64,000 nt of DNA. It comes from JBLIRR01 sp049472395. GTDB taxonomy: Bacteria; SZUA-182; DTGQ01; JBLIRR01. The notes beneath the pieces were generated by a model. It worked only from the letters and a program-made list of their open reading frames with translations. It did no database searches and was not told where the DNA came from. Location of the stretch: the NCBI GenBank assembly GCA_049472395.1, contig JBLIRR010000003.1, positions 248,001 through 312,000 on the forward strand. The letters run 5' to 3'. Below are positions 62,573-64,000 of this stretch, one piece after another (the first letter of the stretch is position 1; every line of letters starts with the position of its first letter). The translations under genes and the position numbers were made by a program.

Positions 62573-64000
62573 CCTTTATGCCTCGAGCTTGTTAAAAATG
62601 CAACTATACCTTCAATAATAACCCATGCTGAGAGCAGCAGACAAATAGCCCCAATTACTACCAGCAACCAGTTACCCTTGCCCATAAAATCAATGACATT
62701 AATAAGAAGACCATGTATAGTGAGGATAAGAATAAAGAGAGTAGGGATAAGGGTCAGCCAATACCAGGGGCCTTTTCTTTTAAGATATAAGGTAATGACA
62801 ATAAGGGCAAGTCCCGCAAGAAGCTGATTCACTGCGCCAAATAAAGGCCAAAGTGTAAGAGCACCTGACCCTGCCGCGCCGGTTGCAAAAGCAAGGATAA
62901 GTGCAGTCCCCACAGCCAGGAGGGTTGCCATCCATTTATTGACGAATGTTTTGATATTTAAGCACTCCATCATCTCTGAGATGATATAGCGCTGCACCCT
63001 GGTAGCAGTATCAAGCGTCGTTCCCGCAAAAGATGCGATAAACACACCCATAATAATGATTCCGAGCGCCTTTGGAAGGCCGAAGGTCGCCAGCATATTG
63101 GCTGCCCCGACAACAACCGCATTAATTTTAGCGCCAAGGCCTGACGCACTAGACCACGCACCATAATGGGCTTCCCACGCATACACACCCGTTAAGGTCG
63201 ATCCTTCCTTTGAGGTATAGGCAAGCCCTATACCGGCACAACAGGCTATAATCACGAGAACTGCGAGTGCTGATTCCATTAACATCGAACCATATCCGAT
63301 CAGTTGGGCATCGGTTTCAGCAGCAAGCTGCTTCGATGAAGTACCGCTTGAGACAAGTGTATGGAACCCGGAGATTGCGCCACATGCAATAATAATAAAT
63401 AAAAATGGCCACATGGGAGGTGCGCCCTTGGGATGAAGGTTGACCGCAGGGGCCACAATCTTTAAGTCTGCGGTAAAGGCAGAAGATATAACCCCTACAC
63501 ATATCAGCCCAAACGCTATAAATAATTGCCAGGCATTTATATAATCACGCGGCTGAAGTAGAGTGGTCACAGGGAGAACAGATGCTATATAGGCATATAT
63601 TAGCAAAATAATAGTCCATACCCCGGTTGCCGGTATCTTTCCGAGAGCAGGCATTGTGAAGGGGTAAAAATGCCCCGCAACAACGGTCACATACATTATC
63701 GCCACGGCAATGATCGTTGTGATTGTCACATTCGCCTTTTTTTTGGTAATCCAATATCCTACAGCTATCGCAATTGGAATCTCACACCATATGGGAAATA
63801 CTGCCTGGGGATACTTGTCAAATATTACTGCGATCACTAAACCAAATACAGCAATAACAATTAAAAGCTCGAAGAAGACAATAAGGTAGAAAAGGGTCTT
63901 AACCCGCGGATGGATGTAGTGCGCAGCAGTTTCAGATATGGATTTGCCCTTATTGCGAAGTGAGATCACCAGAGAGCCGAAATCATGGATAGCCCCCATA
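62536..64000 (-). CDS. cstA: CstA carbon-starvation / peptide or pyruvate transporter (5' end beyond window)
   Basis: The 488 visible codons are the larger C-terminal part of CstA. They begin inside the conserved GAIHDFGSLVISLRNKGKSI region that normally lies ~100 residues from the start, so the true start is beyond base 64000. About eleven transmembrane helices are visible, with conserved NAWQLFIAFGLI, SGFHTLVSSGTSSKQL and FAGTTLDTATRVQRY. CstA proteins import peptides or pyruvate during carbon limitation. The last ~12 residues (HKGSNSHDGVLPKV) are encoded in part by an inverted-repeat arm. Confidence 0.9.
   Translation of the reverse strand, partial: MGAIHDFGSLVISLRNKGKSISETAAHYIHPRVKTLFYLIVFFELLIVIAVFGLVIAVIFDKYPQAVFPIWCEIPIAIAVGYWITKKKANVTITTIIAVAIMYVTVVAGHFYPFTMPALGKIPATGVWTIILLIYAYIASVLPVTTLLQPRDYINAWQLFIAFGLICVGVISSAFTADLKIVAPAVNLHPKGAPPMWPFLFIIIACGAISGFHTLVSSGTSSKQLAAETDAQLIGYGSMLMESALAVLVIIACCAGIGLAYTSKEGSTLTGVYAWEAHYGAWSSASGLGAKINAVVVGAANMLATFGLPKALGIIIMGVFIASFAGTTLDTATRVQRYIISEMMECLNIKTFVNKWMATLLAVGTALILAFATGAAGSGALTLWPLFGAVNQLLAGLALIVITLYLKRKGPWYWLTLIPTLFILILTIHGLLINVIDFMGKGNWLLVVIGAICLLLSAWVIIEGIVAFLTSSRHKGSNSHDGVLPKV

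Overview
The window comes from a Gram-negative bacterium: it encodes outer-membrane TonB-dependent receptors, a secretin, YfiR and several lipoproteins. The gene mix suggests an uncultured or deep-branching lineage of the Desulfobacterota/Nitrospirota/Omnitrophota kind. That mix includes alternative polyamine synthesis, an MSHA-like pilus system, a huge DUF2341/LamG/C25 peptidase, a CysK-CysRS-like fusion, and several AAA+ and Rpn-type accessory genes. I cannot place it further from sequence alone. No rRNA, tRNA, CRISPR array or intact transposase was seen.

Left part (1-8.8 kb). A minus-strand operon runs agmatinase, DUF1318-type lipoprotein, then a very large secreted PD40/TPR protein that leaves the window at base 1. 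Divergent from it are the two genes of carboxy(nor)spermidine synthesis, so the two arms together encode a route from agmatine through putrescine to spermidine-type polyamines. From 8.8 to 12.2 kb lies an accessory stretch with gene fragments, inverted repeats, a DUF234 ATPase, an Rpn-type remnant and a PIN/antitoxin pair.

Middle (12.2-44.5 kb). This holds the 8-kb C25 (gingipain-like) surface protein gene, a membrane-anchored spermidine-synthase-like protein, the YhaO/YhaN nuclease-ATPase pair, a sensor kinase plus hybrid kinase pair, and an outer-membrane sensory island. The island contains one diverged and two nearly identical TonB-dependent receptors, a decayed fourth copy, YfiR with a CHASE8-HAMP-PAS histidine kinase, a truncated second yfiR, and two lipoproteins. 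A DUF4143 ATPase gene abuts the stop codon of the third receptor.

Right part (44.6-59 kb). A complete-looking MSHA-like type IV pilus/type II secretion cluster is arranged as ATPase with MshEN motifs, inner-membrane platform, major pilin, YfhO membrane protein, four minor pseudopilins, PilM/N-, PilO- and PilP-like proteins, secretin, and a SPOR-like/TPR protein. The MshEN motifs suggest control by cyclic di-GMP, which would fit with the YfiR-type signalling nearby. Next come an HExxH membrane-anchored putative protease (convergent, overlapping), a bifunctional-looking cysteine synthase/CysRS-like fusion whose CysRS half has lost key catalytic and zinc residues, and a CstA transporter cut by the right edge.

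Dispersed small repeats tie the window together. A 54-bp palindromic element has 13-bp arms, with two full and two half copies, and sits at or near gene 3' ends. A TATCGGCA-type motif recurs in AT-rich intergenic DNA.
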